Positions 31,863 to 41,100 of a stretch of DNA of 63,688 nucleotides are shown here, piece after piece. How positions within the stretch are numbered: the stretch's first letter is position 1; the number at the start of each line of letters is the position of its first letter. This stretch comes from a virus. The position numbers were made by a program, and so were the translations under genes. The stretch covers positions 1-63,688 of the IMG/VR virus record IMGVR_UViG_3300036785_000484; one strand, written 5' to 3'. The notes beneath the pieces are model-generated. The model did no database searches. It was not told where the DNA came from and worked only from the letters and a program-made list of their open reading frames with translations.

Positions 31863-33809
31863 GTGAGCCAGTTCCTCACGAATATCTTCGGGCTGCCCAC
31901 ACAGTCCAACATCGGCCTGAGGTTCACCCAGTGGCTCGATGACTTCCTGCCCACGCCGGGGGCCACCGGAGTCCCCGACCTGATGACCCAGCCGCTGCAA
32001 TGCATGACGTACCTCAACGGGGTCCGGGACCTGATGGCGCAGTCGGGGAAGCAGAAACCGCTGATCCGGCTCGGCGACTCCAACTTGGAGGTCATGCAGG
32101 AACTGGACGGTGAACTGTCCTGCTCGATGGAGGAGCTGATCGCCGACACCGGCAAGGTTGTGCTCACCATCCATAAAGACAACTGGCTGGTCGACTACAT
32201 GACCAAGCAGACGATGGGTGTCACCGACCTGCACCTGATCATCGACCCGATCCCGACCAAGCAGAACTGGCGCTACCGGTGGGGCGGGAAGATCACCGCG
32301 ATCCACGTCCGGAAGACCGAGAAGGGCGAGGCGGAGATCGAGCTGACCGCGCTCAGCTTCTACGAGCACTCGAAAAGGCTGCTGGTGGCGGCGAATCCGC
32401 TCTTCCCGCCGGAGATCCAGCTGCCCCGCATGTGGGTGCTGCCCGGGCCGGTGCGGTCCATCATCGCGGCGACGATGTTCGTCAACCTGGCCCGAATCTT
32501 CATGCCCGGCTGGTCCACGATCACCAACATCGCGAACCCGGCGGCCTGGATCAACCCGCTCAACCCGGACGCCGTGCTCAACGTCCTCCCGACCGAATGG
32601 CCGATCCAGGTCGCGTTCGTGGACCCCGTGCTCGACCAGTCCCGGTGGAGCAGCATCGGTTCCACCTGGAACAACTGGCACGACGCGTTCAAGGATCTGC
32701 TGCTCGACGCGGGCTGCATGATGCGCTGGTACACCTACCTGAAGACCGACGAGGACTCCCCGAACATTGAGCTGGCCAAGCTGCTCAACCTGGCCCCCGA
32801 CCTGCTCTCCGAGATCCTCGGGGTGGACCTCTCCCAGGTGGATCAGACCATCGAGAAACTGACTGCGCCGCAACGGAACTGCGCCATCGTCAGCCTGATC
32901 GACATCTCCGGGGTGACCGGCCCGACCGGGACCGCCGCCGACGGGCTGCTCTCGACGGTGGCGGTCACGCTGGACGACCTGATCACCCCCATCGCGATCA
33001 ACCTCGGCACCGGGGAAACCTACGACCCCGGCCAGATACTCAACGGGGAGCCGGTGCAGGAGGCCACCGGGATCGACCAGACCCTGCTGATCGAGCAGCT
33101 GTTCGACGTGGCCCCGGTCCCGCCGAAAGTGATCTGGTGGGACGGCTACTTCAACGGCATGATCTCCACCGACCTGACCTGGAACAAGGGCACGGTCAAG
33201 ACGATCATGACCGGCTCAAAATCGCCGACCCTCGTCAACGAAGCCCAAACCTTCGCCATCCGCTACGGCCTCTCCCAACTGCAAACCGTCATCACCGCAG
33301 GCCTATTCGCCAACGAAGGACCCGCCCCCGTCGGCGCGGGCCTGGACAACCTGTACCAGGGCCAGCTGGATAACACCCTGCTGGCGTGGGAGCGGTTCAC
33401 CGACCCGATCCGCGCCCTCTACGCCGGGGACCTGGCCTGGCAGGAGCACTTCGAGAAGGGCTCCGGCACCGCCTACACCCTGGCTAGCATCCTGACCCTG
33501 CGGTCCGGTAACTGGAAGACGAGAGACTGGGCCGCGTTCAAAGCGGTCCCACTGGACGGGCACCCGTGGATCGCGCTACTCGACTACGCGCTCGGGGACC
33601 GGATCGGGTTCGAGTCCGACGGGATCATCTACGTCGACAACGTGACCGGGCTGAAGCGTGAATGGGACTGGTCGAAGCCGGTGAAGGTCACCGTCCAAAT
33701 CGGGCAGGACAAAAACAAGGCTGATCCTCTAAACGCTGCTTTCAAGACCTTGGCTGCTGTGTACTCATTTGTCGGAGAGTTGGCAGGTGAGGGCACGTTG
33801 TTCGGCTAG
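31863..33809 (+). CDS. Minor tail protein (Gp37-like)
   Basis: A 648-residue tail-tip protein resembling the ReqiPepy6 Gp37-like family: an N-terminal region with LIRLGDSNLEVMQELDGE and WRYRWGGKITAIHVRKTEKG, a central segment with NNWHDAFKDLLLDAGCMMRW, and a C-terminal virus-hub-like part with GDRIGFESDGIIYVDNVTGL. It probably belongs to the baseplate hub. GTG start after GGAGGT. The end of the gene lies just before an inserted homing endonuclease gene. Confidence 0.78.
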   Translation: MSQFLTNIFGLPTQSNIGLRFTQWLDDFLPTPGATGVPDLMTQPLQCMTYLNGVRDLMAQSGKQKPLIRLGDSNLEVMQELDGELSCSMEELIADTGKVVLTIHKDNWLVDYMTKQTMGVTDLHLIIDPIPTKQNWRYRWGGKITAIHVRKTEKGEAEIELTALSFYEHSKRLLVAANPLFPPEIQLPRMWVLPGPVRSIIAATMFVNLARIFMPGWSTITNIANPAAWINPLNPDAVLNVLPTEWPIQVAFVDPVLDQSRWSSIGSTWNNWHDAFKDLLLDAGCMMRWYTYLKTDEDSPNIELAKLLNLAPDLLSEILGVDLSQVDQTIEKLTAPQRNCAIVSLIDISGVTGPTGTAADGLLSTVAVTLDDLITPIAINLGTGETYDPGQILNGEPVQEATGIDQTLLIEQLFDVAPVPPKVIWWDGYFNGMISTDLTWNKGTVKTIMTGSKSPTLVNEAQTFAIRYGLSQLQTVITAGLFANEGPAPVGAGLDNLYQGQLDNTLLAWERFTDPIRALYAGDLAWQEHFEKGSGTAYTLASILTLRSGNWKTRDWAAFKAVPLDGHPWIALLDYALGDRIGFESDGIIYVDNVTGLKREWDWSKPVKVTVQIGQDKNKADPLNAAFKTLAAVYSFVGELAGEGTLFG

Positions 33810-33817
33810 TACAGTAG

Positions 33818-33831
33818 TATGATAGTACCCC
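33818..33831 (+). promoter_or_regulatory. -10 box for leaderless HNH gene
   Basis: TATGATAGTACCCC sits directly before GTG 33832. TATGAT (33818-33823) is a good -10 hexamer and would place the transcription start within a base or two of the start codon. The last ten bases are the reverse complement of the motif at 1087-1096. Confidence 0.5.
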
Positions 33832-34455
33832 GTGGAGCGGTGGAGACCAATCACTCGGGGTGGTGGAAAATTCATCGGTCGGTATGAGGTCAGCGATCAC
33901 GGTCGGGTTAAGAGCGTCGAACGAAGCGCCCAGGTCGGCGGTGGAGGCACCCGCCGGGTCCGTGAGCGGATCTTGAAGCAGAACCCGAACGGTAAGCCGG
34001 GTCGTGAGTACCTGTACGTCGGGCTGCATGTACCCGGTCATCCGCCGATGAGATGCGCCGTTCATGTGCTCGTGCTGGAGGAGTTCGTTGGCCTGTGCCC
34101 TCCGGGGATGGAGAGCTGCCACGGCGACGGCGACACTCAGAACAACTGGCTGACGAATCTGCGCTGGGACACGCCCACGAACAACAACGCCGACAAGATC
34201 AAGCACGGTCGGCACCGGGGCCGGAAGCCGGGCGGCCCGATCTGCGATAAGGGCCATCTCCGGGAATGTGTCGGGGTCAATGATCTCGGTGAGGCGCTGT
34301 GGTTCTGCCGGGAATGTAAGCGAGAGCGCGATAATGAAGCCCGCCGGGATCGGGTTCCCACAGATCAGCAGCGCCAGCGGACGCTCGACTACCAGCGGGA
34401 GTATCAGCGGGAGTATTACCACCGGGTAGTCAAACCGAGGAGAGCGAAGCGGTGA
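33832..34455 (+). CDS. NUMOD4-HNH homing endonuclease
   Basis: A 207-residue mobile endonuclease. Residues 1-35 form a NUMOD4 module (WRPI, then YEVSDHGRVKS), and residues about 72-125 an HNH domain: HVLVLEEFVG, ESCHGDGDTQNNWLTNLRWD and N-D-KIKHG. A C-terminal Cys-x-His/Cys-x2-Cys zinc site (CDKGHLRECV, CRECKRERD) and basic tail follow. It lies between two tail genes in the same operon, using its own -10 box and a GTG start. It would cut allelic sites lacking the gene. Confidence 0.88.
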   Translation: MERWRPITRGGGKFIGRYEVSDHGRVKSVERSAQVGGGGTRRVRERILKQNPNGKPGREYLYVGLHVPGHPPMRCAVHVLVLEEFVGLCPPGMESCHGDGDTQNNWLTNLRWDTPTNNNADKIKHGRHRGRKPGGPICDKGHLRECVGVNDLGEALWFCRECKRERDNEARRDRVPTDQQRQRTLDYQREYQREYYHRVVKPRRAKR

Positions 34456-35132
34456 GCAACAAGTCCAAGCGGAACGGTCGTTCGAGGGTCTCCGAGGGTC
34501 AGCCCCGCTCCCCGGGTCACCGGAGCGACACGTCGTCCCGGTATTCGTTCGGTGGGGCGGACCCGTACAGCCGGAAGCCGCCGACGCTTCAGTTCGGGGA
34601 TCGGGGCGAGCTGACCCCGCGCACCATCGAACAGGCCAACCTGAGCCCGGAGGAGAAGCGGCTGGCCCGCGAGATGCTGCTGGTTCAGGCCGCGTACCTG
34701 GAGATCTACGACTGCCTGGACTACCCCACCGACCCGGACGGGCACACCGTGGACCTGTCCGCTATCCACATGACCCAGCCGAAGATCGCCATCGCCTGGA
34801 CGCTGGCCCTGAACGGTTTCCGGCGCACCGAGCATCAGTACATCAAGAAGCGGCATTATTCCGCGCCCGGTGTGGTCGAGGGCGCGTACACCTGGGTCGA
34901 CACTCGGAGCGGGGAGACCGCCGCCGAGGAACTGAGGCCCGATCACCGGCCCGATGATCCCCATCTGCCCCCGGACACCCGGAGGCTGGCCGCTCAGCGT
35001 GACGGGGCTCCCGGCCAGCAGCCGCCCGACCTGTGGAGTGTGACCGTGGTGCCGACGTTTGAAGGCTTTGACGACGACGACCGGCGCGCATCCCCGGCTG
35101 TCGAGGGTCCATCGGGCACCATAACGCCATGA
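34452..35132 (+). CDS. Hypothetical tail-operon protein
   Basis: A 226-residue protein with disordered basic N-terminal and acidic C-terminal ends, and a folded middle (residues about 60-125: LSPEEKRLAREMLLVQAAYL, then WTLALNGFRR). GTG start in a GTGA overlap with the homing endonuclease stop. Its function in the tail is unknown. Confidence 0.65.
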   Translation: MSNKSKRNGRSRVSEGQPRSPGHRSDTSSRYSFGGADPYSRKPPTLQFGDRGELTPRTIEQANLSPEEKRLAREMLLVQAAYLEIYDCLDYPTDPDGHTVDLSAIHMTQPKIAIAWTLALNGFRRTEHQYIKKRHYSAPGVVEGAYTWVDTRSGETAAEELRPDHRPDDPHLPPDTRRLAAQRDGAPGQQPPDLWSVTVVPTFEGFDDDDRRASPAVEGPSGTITP

Positions 35133-37003
35133 CCGTGACCATTCCGCTCGGTGATCCGGTGACCACCGCCGCTCAAGCGCTGCCGGTCGGCTCCCTGGTG
35201 TACTTGGCGTCGTACCTGATCCGGATGAAGCTGAACGCGGAGACCACCGGACCGGACACACCGAACCTGTACTCCGCTGACCTGGAAATCCAGGGCGACC
35301 AGGGCGCGATGAATGTCGATCCGCTGGTCGGGCCGCAAGGCTACCTGGGTCACCACTCGTTCCCGCTGCGCCGCCAGGAGACCGCACCCGACGGGTCGAT
35401 AGTTTCCACCTCGGACGACCTGGCCGCGTTCGAGGACACACTCACCGATACCCCGGCGGACATCGGCAAGTACTGGAACCTGAGCCTGGTCGATGAGTGG
35501 GGCAACATCATCGGCCTGGAGTCTCACATCTGGTGGGGCACGGCCTGGCGGATTCTGATGATCGGGAGTTTCGGTCAGCCCGGCCCGGTGCCGAACATTG
35601 AGCCGTCGATCGATGTCATCGAACCTCAGCTCCTTCCGACCTACCCGGATATCACGTCCTCGATTGACACCTACGGCACCACAACCGACCCGTCCTGGGT
35701 GTTCAACCTGGCGCTGCCCGCCGGGGTGGCCGGGCCGGTGACCGAGCTGTACGAGTTCCCCGACGTGGACACCGCCGGGTGGCCGCCGCCGTCGGGGTCG
35801 CTGATGACCGCCACCGACGAGTTCACCAGCGGCGGGTTTCGGATCTGGCGTGCGATGGTGGTGGACCAGTGGCTGCCCGGGGCCTGGTCGATGCCGGAGA
35901 ACTCGTTCGTCACGTACACCGGGGTGGCCCAGCAGGCGGGGATCGGCAGCTTCGTGATCCCGCCGCAGCCGTGGCCGTGGACCGTGATCGTGTGGGGTCA
36001 TCTGGGCTCAACCGGCTCCGGGGTGACCCTGAGCGCGAAGCCGCTGATGATCGGCTGCCAGGTGCTGCTCGGCGACCCGGTCAGCGGCACCCTGATCGGG
36101 CGCGGGCTGGGTAACGTGCTGTCCAAGGTCGCGATCATGCCGCACTATTCGAACTCCGAGGTGAAGGGTGCCGACAAGGACTCGATGACCCCCACCAACC
36201 GGCGGGCGCTGGTCCCGGCCAACCACACCAACCCGGCTCAGGGCACGGTTTACATCAACCTGTGGAACGACGGCGCGCTGGGCGTGTACAACTTCCACCC
36301 GAAGGACGCCCAGCTGTTCCTGATGGTGCTGCCCGCGCTCAACGAGCCCCCGCCGCCGCCGCCGACGACGATCCCCATCACGGTGGTGCACGGCCAGCAC
36401 TGCGACCACCTGTGGGGAAGTTTCCCGCACTCGGTGGCGTCCGGGAACGCCGTCGTGATGATGGTCTCCGGGTTCTCCACGGGCGGGACGGTCACGGTGC
36501 ACCCGCCGACCATCAACTGGCTGTCGCCGGTCACCCCGGCCGGGGCCTTCCCGGTCTGGGCCGGGTCGGGGGGAAGCAACTGTCTGCTCAGCTCGGCCGG
36601 GGGCTGGTTCATCTCGATCTGGGTGCTCCCGGACTGCCCGGCGGCGAACGGGCTTAGGGTGTCGGTCGACGGCGCGGGCGGCTACGGCTGGGACGCCATC
36701 GAGGTCAGCGGCCTGGGTACTTCCCCCACGGTGAACGCCCAGAATCACGGCACGGCCGCCAGCAGCGACAAGTACACGTCGGGTGTGATCACCCCCACCG
36801 CGCTCAACGCGCTGATCCTCGGCAACTGCGACTCCGGTGATGGGATCGCGACGACACCCGGGTCGCCGTGGACGACGTACGGGACGCTCACCCGGGCCTG
36901 CGGCTGGCGCATCCATGACGGGGCGACCCCCAGCTACGACTGGTCGGGGAAGCTGACCGTCAACGGATCGTGGGTCTCCGGTGTCGTCGCCCTTACCCCG
37001 TAA
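35129..37003 (+). CDS. Minor tail protein, long paralogue
   Basis: A 624-residue protein whose first 405 residues are paralogous to the whole next gene product: both contain EIQGDQG/EVQGDQG, the block DIGK with GNIIG, IGSFVIPPQP, WGHLG, LGDP and a MPHYSN motif in the same order. A Pro-rich linker (NEPPPPPPTTIPI) then leads to an extra 210-residue beta domain, a possible receptor-binding module. ATGA overlap. Confidence 0.75.
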   Translation: MTVTIPLGDPVTTAAQALPVGSLVYLASYLIRMKLNAETTGPDTPNLYSADLEIQGDQGAMNVDPLVGPQGYLGHHSFPLRRQETAPDGSIVSTSDDLAAFEDTLTDTPADIGKYWNLSLVDEWGNIIGLESHIWWGTAWRILMIGSFGQPGPVPNIEPSIDVIEPQLLPTYPDITSSIDTYGTTTDPSWVFNLALPAGVAGPVTELYEFPDVDTAGWPPPSGSLMTATDEFTSGGFRIWRAMVVDQWLPGAWSMPENSFVTYTGVAQQAGIGSFVIPPQPWPWTVIVWGHLGSTGSGVTLSAKPLMIGCQVLLGDPVSGTLIGRGLGNVLSKVAIMPHYSNSEVKGADKDSMTPTNRRALVPANHTNPAQGTVYINLWNDGALGVYNFHPKDAQLFLMVLPALNEPPPPPPTTIPITVVHGQHCDHLWGSFPHSVASGNAVVMMVSGFSTGGTVTVHPPTINWLSPVTPAGAFPVWAGSGGSNCLLSSAGGWFISIWVLPDCPAANGLRVSVDGAGGYGWDAIEVSGLGTSPTVNAQNHGTAASSDKYTSGVITPTALNALILGNCDSGDGIATTPGSPWTTYGTLTRACGWRIHDGATPSYDWSGKLTVNGSWVSGVVALTP

Positions 37004-37021
37004 CCCCGATGGAGGCCGAGG

Positions 37022-38146
37022 ATGACCACCGCCCAAAGTGATCTGACGTTCCTGGCGAACTACCTGATCAACGCCCGGGTCTACGGCGTCGTCGTGCCGC
37101 CTGACGCTATCGGGAGCGAATTCTTCGCCACCTTCGAGGTGCAGGGCGACCAGGGCACGCTGACGATGGCGGCGATCATCGGCCCGCGCGGGCCTGCCGG
37201 TCAGGACGCGTTCCTGCTGTTGCTGCAGAACGATGCGCTCGATGACCCCGCCAACCTGCCGATCACGTTGCAGAACACCAAGGCCGATATCGGTAAGACG
37301 TGGCTGTTCGATGACATTGACGGGGTCGGGAACATCATCGGCTCCTCCGCGTACATCTGGTACGGGACCGCGTACCGGCGGATGATGCTCGGCACCCCCG
37401 GACCGCCCGGGCCGTACCCGATCATCACCCCGGATGTGGAGCTGGTCCCCCCGGCTCAGGGCTCCACGATCTCCGTGGACTACACGAACCCGGCGAAGCC
37501 GTTCTGGCACCTCCAACTCGGCGTTCCGCAAGGCCCTCAGGGACCGGCCCCCGCGATGGGGCTGTGCCCCGATGTGGATCTCGTGACCAACCCGCCGCAG
37601 CCGCTGTCCCTGCTCGGCTTCACCGGCCGGATGACCACCGACCCGACCCCGAGACCTATCTGGGTGCCGGTCTCCGTCAGCCAGCTCATCCCGAGCCCGT
37701 TCTCGATGCCCGAGAGCGCGTTCACCTCGTTCTCCGGGCTGTCCCAGCGGGCCGCTATCGGATCGTTCGTGATCCCGCCTCAGCCGTTCCCCTGGACCCC
37801 GATCTGCTGGGGCCATCTCGGCGCGTTCGGGCTGGAACTTTCCGCCGACCCGCTGACTATCGGCGGGGAGATCCGGCTCGGCGACCCGACCACCGGCCAG
37901 TTAGTCTCCCGGGGCTTCGGGAACACGCTCGGTGAAGTGAACTTCATGCCGCACTACTCCAACCCGAGCAACACAGGTGCCGCGATCACCCCCACCAACG
38001 GGGTCGCGACGGTCCCGGCGAACCATTCCAGCCCGGCTCAGGGCACGCTCTACGTGAACCTGTACAACGACGGCGCCGCCGGGGTGTACCAGTTCCACCC
38101 GACCGACGCGCAGGTGATGGTGCTGATCCTGCCAGTGACCGAGTAG
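37022..38146 (+). CDS. Minor tail protein, short paralogue
   Basis: A 374-residue paralogue of the previous product without the C-terminal extra domain. It includes short collagen-like GPRGPAG and GTPGPPGPYP segments, common in tail fibres. AT-poor leader with GGAGG before ATG 37022. The tandem pair probably arose by duplication and may form a mixed complex. Confidence 0.75.
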   Translation: MTTAQSDLTFLANYLINARVYGVVVPPDAIGSEFFATFEVQGDQGTLTMAAIIGPRGPAGQDAFLLLLQNDALDDPANLPITLQNTKADIGKTWLFDDIDGVGNIIGSSAYIWYGTAYRRMMLGTPGPPGPYPIITPDVELVPPAQGSTISVDYTNPAKPFWHLQLGVPQGPQGPAPAMGLCPDVDLVTNPPQPLSLLGFTGRMTTDPTPRPIWVPVSVSQLIPSPFSMPESAFTSFSGLSQRAAIGSFVIPPQPFPWTPICWGHLGAFGLELSADPLTIGGEIRLGDPTTGQLVSRGFGNTLGEVNFMPHYSNPSNTGAAITPTNGVATVPANHSSPAQGTLYVNLYNDGAAGVYQFHPTDAQVMVLILPVTE

Positions 38147-38157
38147 AGGGGCCTCTG

Positions 38158-41100
38158 ATGGGTGCCACCGGGGCCATCGACCTTTACGCGGGCCGGAACT
38201 CGATCAGCGGGTCGAACATCTTCGACCTCAACAAATCGCCGCTCAGTCAGCTCAACGCAGGCACCGAGGATGTCATCGGCGAGCACGGCCAGAACGTCGG
38301 TGACGCGTTGTGGAAATCCGTTCAGATGATCATCGACTCCATCCTCGGCCTGGACCCCAGCAGCATGTCCGGGAAGACCGCCAACGACATCATCACGATG
38401 TTCGAGAACGTCTGGAACTTCCTGGGTGAGCTGAACCCGACCAGCCCGACCTTCGATCCGCTGGCCGCGATCGTCACCTTCATCAACAGCATGCTCAAGC
38501 CGTCCAACCTGATCGCGACCCTGGTGGCTGACGCCACCCATTCCGGTGGGGTGACCGGGTTCATCCCGCTGGAGAACCTGGCGCTGGACGCCATTGAAGG
38601 TGCGGTCGGCAGCGTTCAGCAGCTGATCGACGCCATCATGAATTTCTTCGGCTTCGGGGCGGGCACCGCCTCCTACGACGAAGTGCAGAAGCTGTTCGGA
38701 TTCTTCTACCAGTTCCTCGGTGCGCCGTCCGGCTGGCTGTCCGACCTCACCGACGCGGGCGCGTCGATCATCGGCTTCATCGAACACCAGCTGATGCCGA
38801 CCAACCTGCTGACCGGCTTCGACATGTTCATGCTGCACTGGCGGACCGGCCTGAACCTGGTGCTCGACCCCAGCTTCGAAACGACGCTGGCGTGGCCCGG
38901 CGCGATCATGGGCGTGCAGTCCACCGACCACGCGCGCACCGGCACCCACTCAATGAAGATCACCTCCGACGGCACCACCCGCGACGGGCACCTGCTGCGC
39001 AACCAGGTCGGTCCCCTGACGCAGTACGTGAAGTCCGGGCAGACCTTCGACGTCGAAGCGTTCGTCTACCCGGACCCCGCCACCGCCACCGCCGGGACCG
39101 GTCATCTCGACCTGGTGATGATCGCCACCGAGTCCACCGGCAGCGACCCCAGCTCCGAGGTGTCGGCCACCCGCATCGTCATGCCGACCACCGGCCAGTG
39201 GACGTGGATGCGCGGCAAGGTCACCGTGCCCAGCACCTACAACTACGACACCGCCGACTTCGTCTTCCGGATCGAAAGCGACATCCCCACCGGCGACATC
39301 GTCTACATCGACGACATCGCGGTGATCGACACCTCGGCGCAGCAGGACATCCTGCAGGCCATCCTTAACTCGGTCGGCCTGGGCGGCATCCTCAACGTCA
39401 CCCAGCTGGACACGTTCTTCCACAACCTCACCGCGATGCTGGGCCTACCGACGCTGGCGGATGTCTCGTTCGATATCGAGAACGCGATCAACAACTTCGT
39501 CAACAACATGCTGGACCCCAGCGTTTACTTCAGCAACCTGACCGCGATGCTGGGCCTGCCGACCCTTTCCGATGTCGCGTTCGATGTGACCACCGCGATC
39601 CAGACGTTCATCACCGACATGCTGCACCCGGCCAACCTGCTGGCGCCGTTGGAGCAGCTGACCTCCGGGGTCTTCACCATCCCGCAGCTCAACATCCCCG
39701 GACTGGACGCGACGAAGATCATCTCGGGTATCTTCGGCACCGGGCAAATCCCCAACCTGGACGCGTCCAAGATCATCTCCGGTGTCCTGAACGCTTTGCA
39801 GATTCCCGGCCTCGATGCGACGAAGATCATCACCGGGACGTTCACGGCGGGTCAGATCCCGAGTCTGCTTGCCGGGTGGGGGAAGACCGTCGATGCCACG
39901 CTGATGGCGAATGTCACCGTCGCGAACACGGCGGCGTGGCTGACCGCGACCGATCAGAACATCTCCGACTACATCTATCAGGCGATCCACGGCGGCACGA
40001 CCACCGGCAACGCACTGACCACCATCAAGACTTCGCTGCAGAACATTCCCGGCCTCAACATCGTCAGCGCGGTCCTGGCGTCCATCATCCCGGCGCTTGA
40101 CGCGACGAAGATCACCACCGGCATCTTCACCACGGGCCAGATCCCGAATCTGGATGCGTCCAAAATCGTGACCGGCGTGCTCAACGCGCTGCAGATTCCG
40201 GGTCTGGATGCCTCCAAGATCATCTCCGGAGTGGTTGCGGCGGCGAGCATCCCGAATATCACCAAGGCCATGTCAACCGACATGCAGTCCATCATCGACA
40301 ACGTTTATCAGGCCAGCTTTGGCGGTAGCTCCACCGGCAACACCCTGGCCTCGGTTAAGACCTCGCTGCTGAGTATTCCTGGCGTCAATATCATTTCGTC
40401 GTTGCTGGCCTCGGTGATCCCCGCGCTCGATGCCACCAAGATCACCACCGGTACCTTCCCCCAATCCATGCTCAATATCACCAGCATCGCGGGCTCAATC
40501 ATCACCGGCACCGTCGCGGCAGCGAACATCGCCGGTTTGGACGCCACCAAAATCATCAGCGGCATCTTCACGACCGGCCAGATACCCAACCTTGACGCCT
40601 CCAAAATCGTTACCGGTGTGCTCAACGCCTTACAGATACCGGGTTTGGACGCGACCAAAATTATCAGCGGTGTAGTGGCGGCGGCTCAGATCCCGAACAT
40701 CACCGCAGCGATGAGCACCGACATCCAGGCTTTGGTCGACGGCGCATTCCAGGCCATGCACGGGGGTACGTCAACGGGGAACCTGGTATCGACATTCAAA
40801 ACGAGTCTGCTCAACATTCCCGGCGCGAACATCATCTCGGCCATCCTGGCGTCCATCGTCCCCGGCCTCGATGCGACGAAGATCGTCACCGGGACGTTCC
40901 CGCAGTCAATGCTCAGCATCACGTCGATAGCGGGCAGCATCATCACCGGCACCGTCGCGGCGGCCAACATCGCTGGCCTCGACGCCACCAAGATCATTTC
41001 GGGCATTTTTACGACCGGTCAGATACCGAACTTGGACGCCTCGAAGATCGTGTCCGGCGTCCTCAACGCCTTACAGATCCCCGGTTTGGATGCCACGAAA

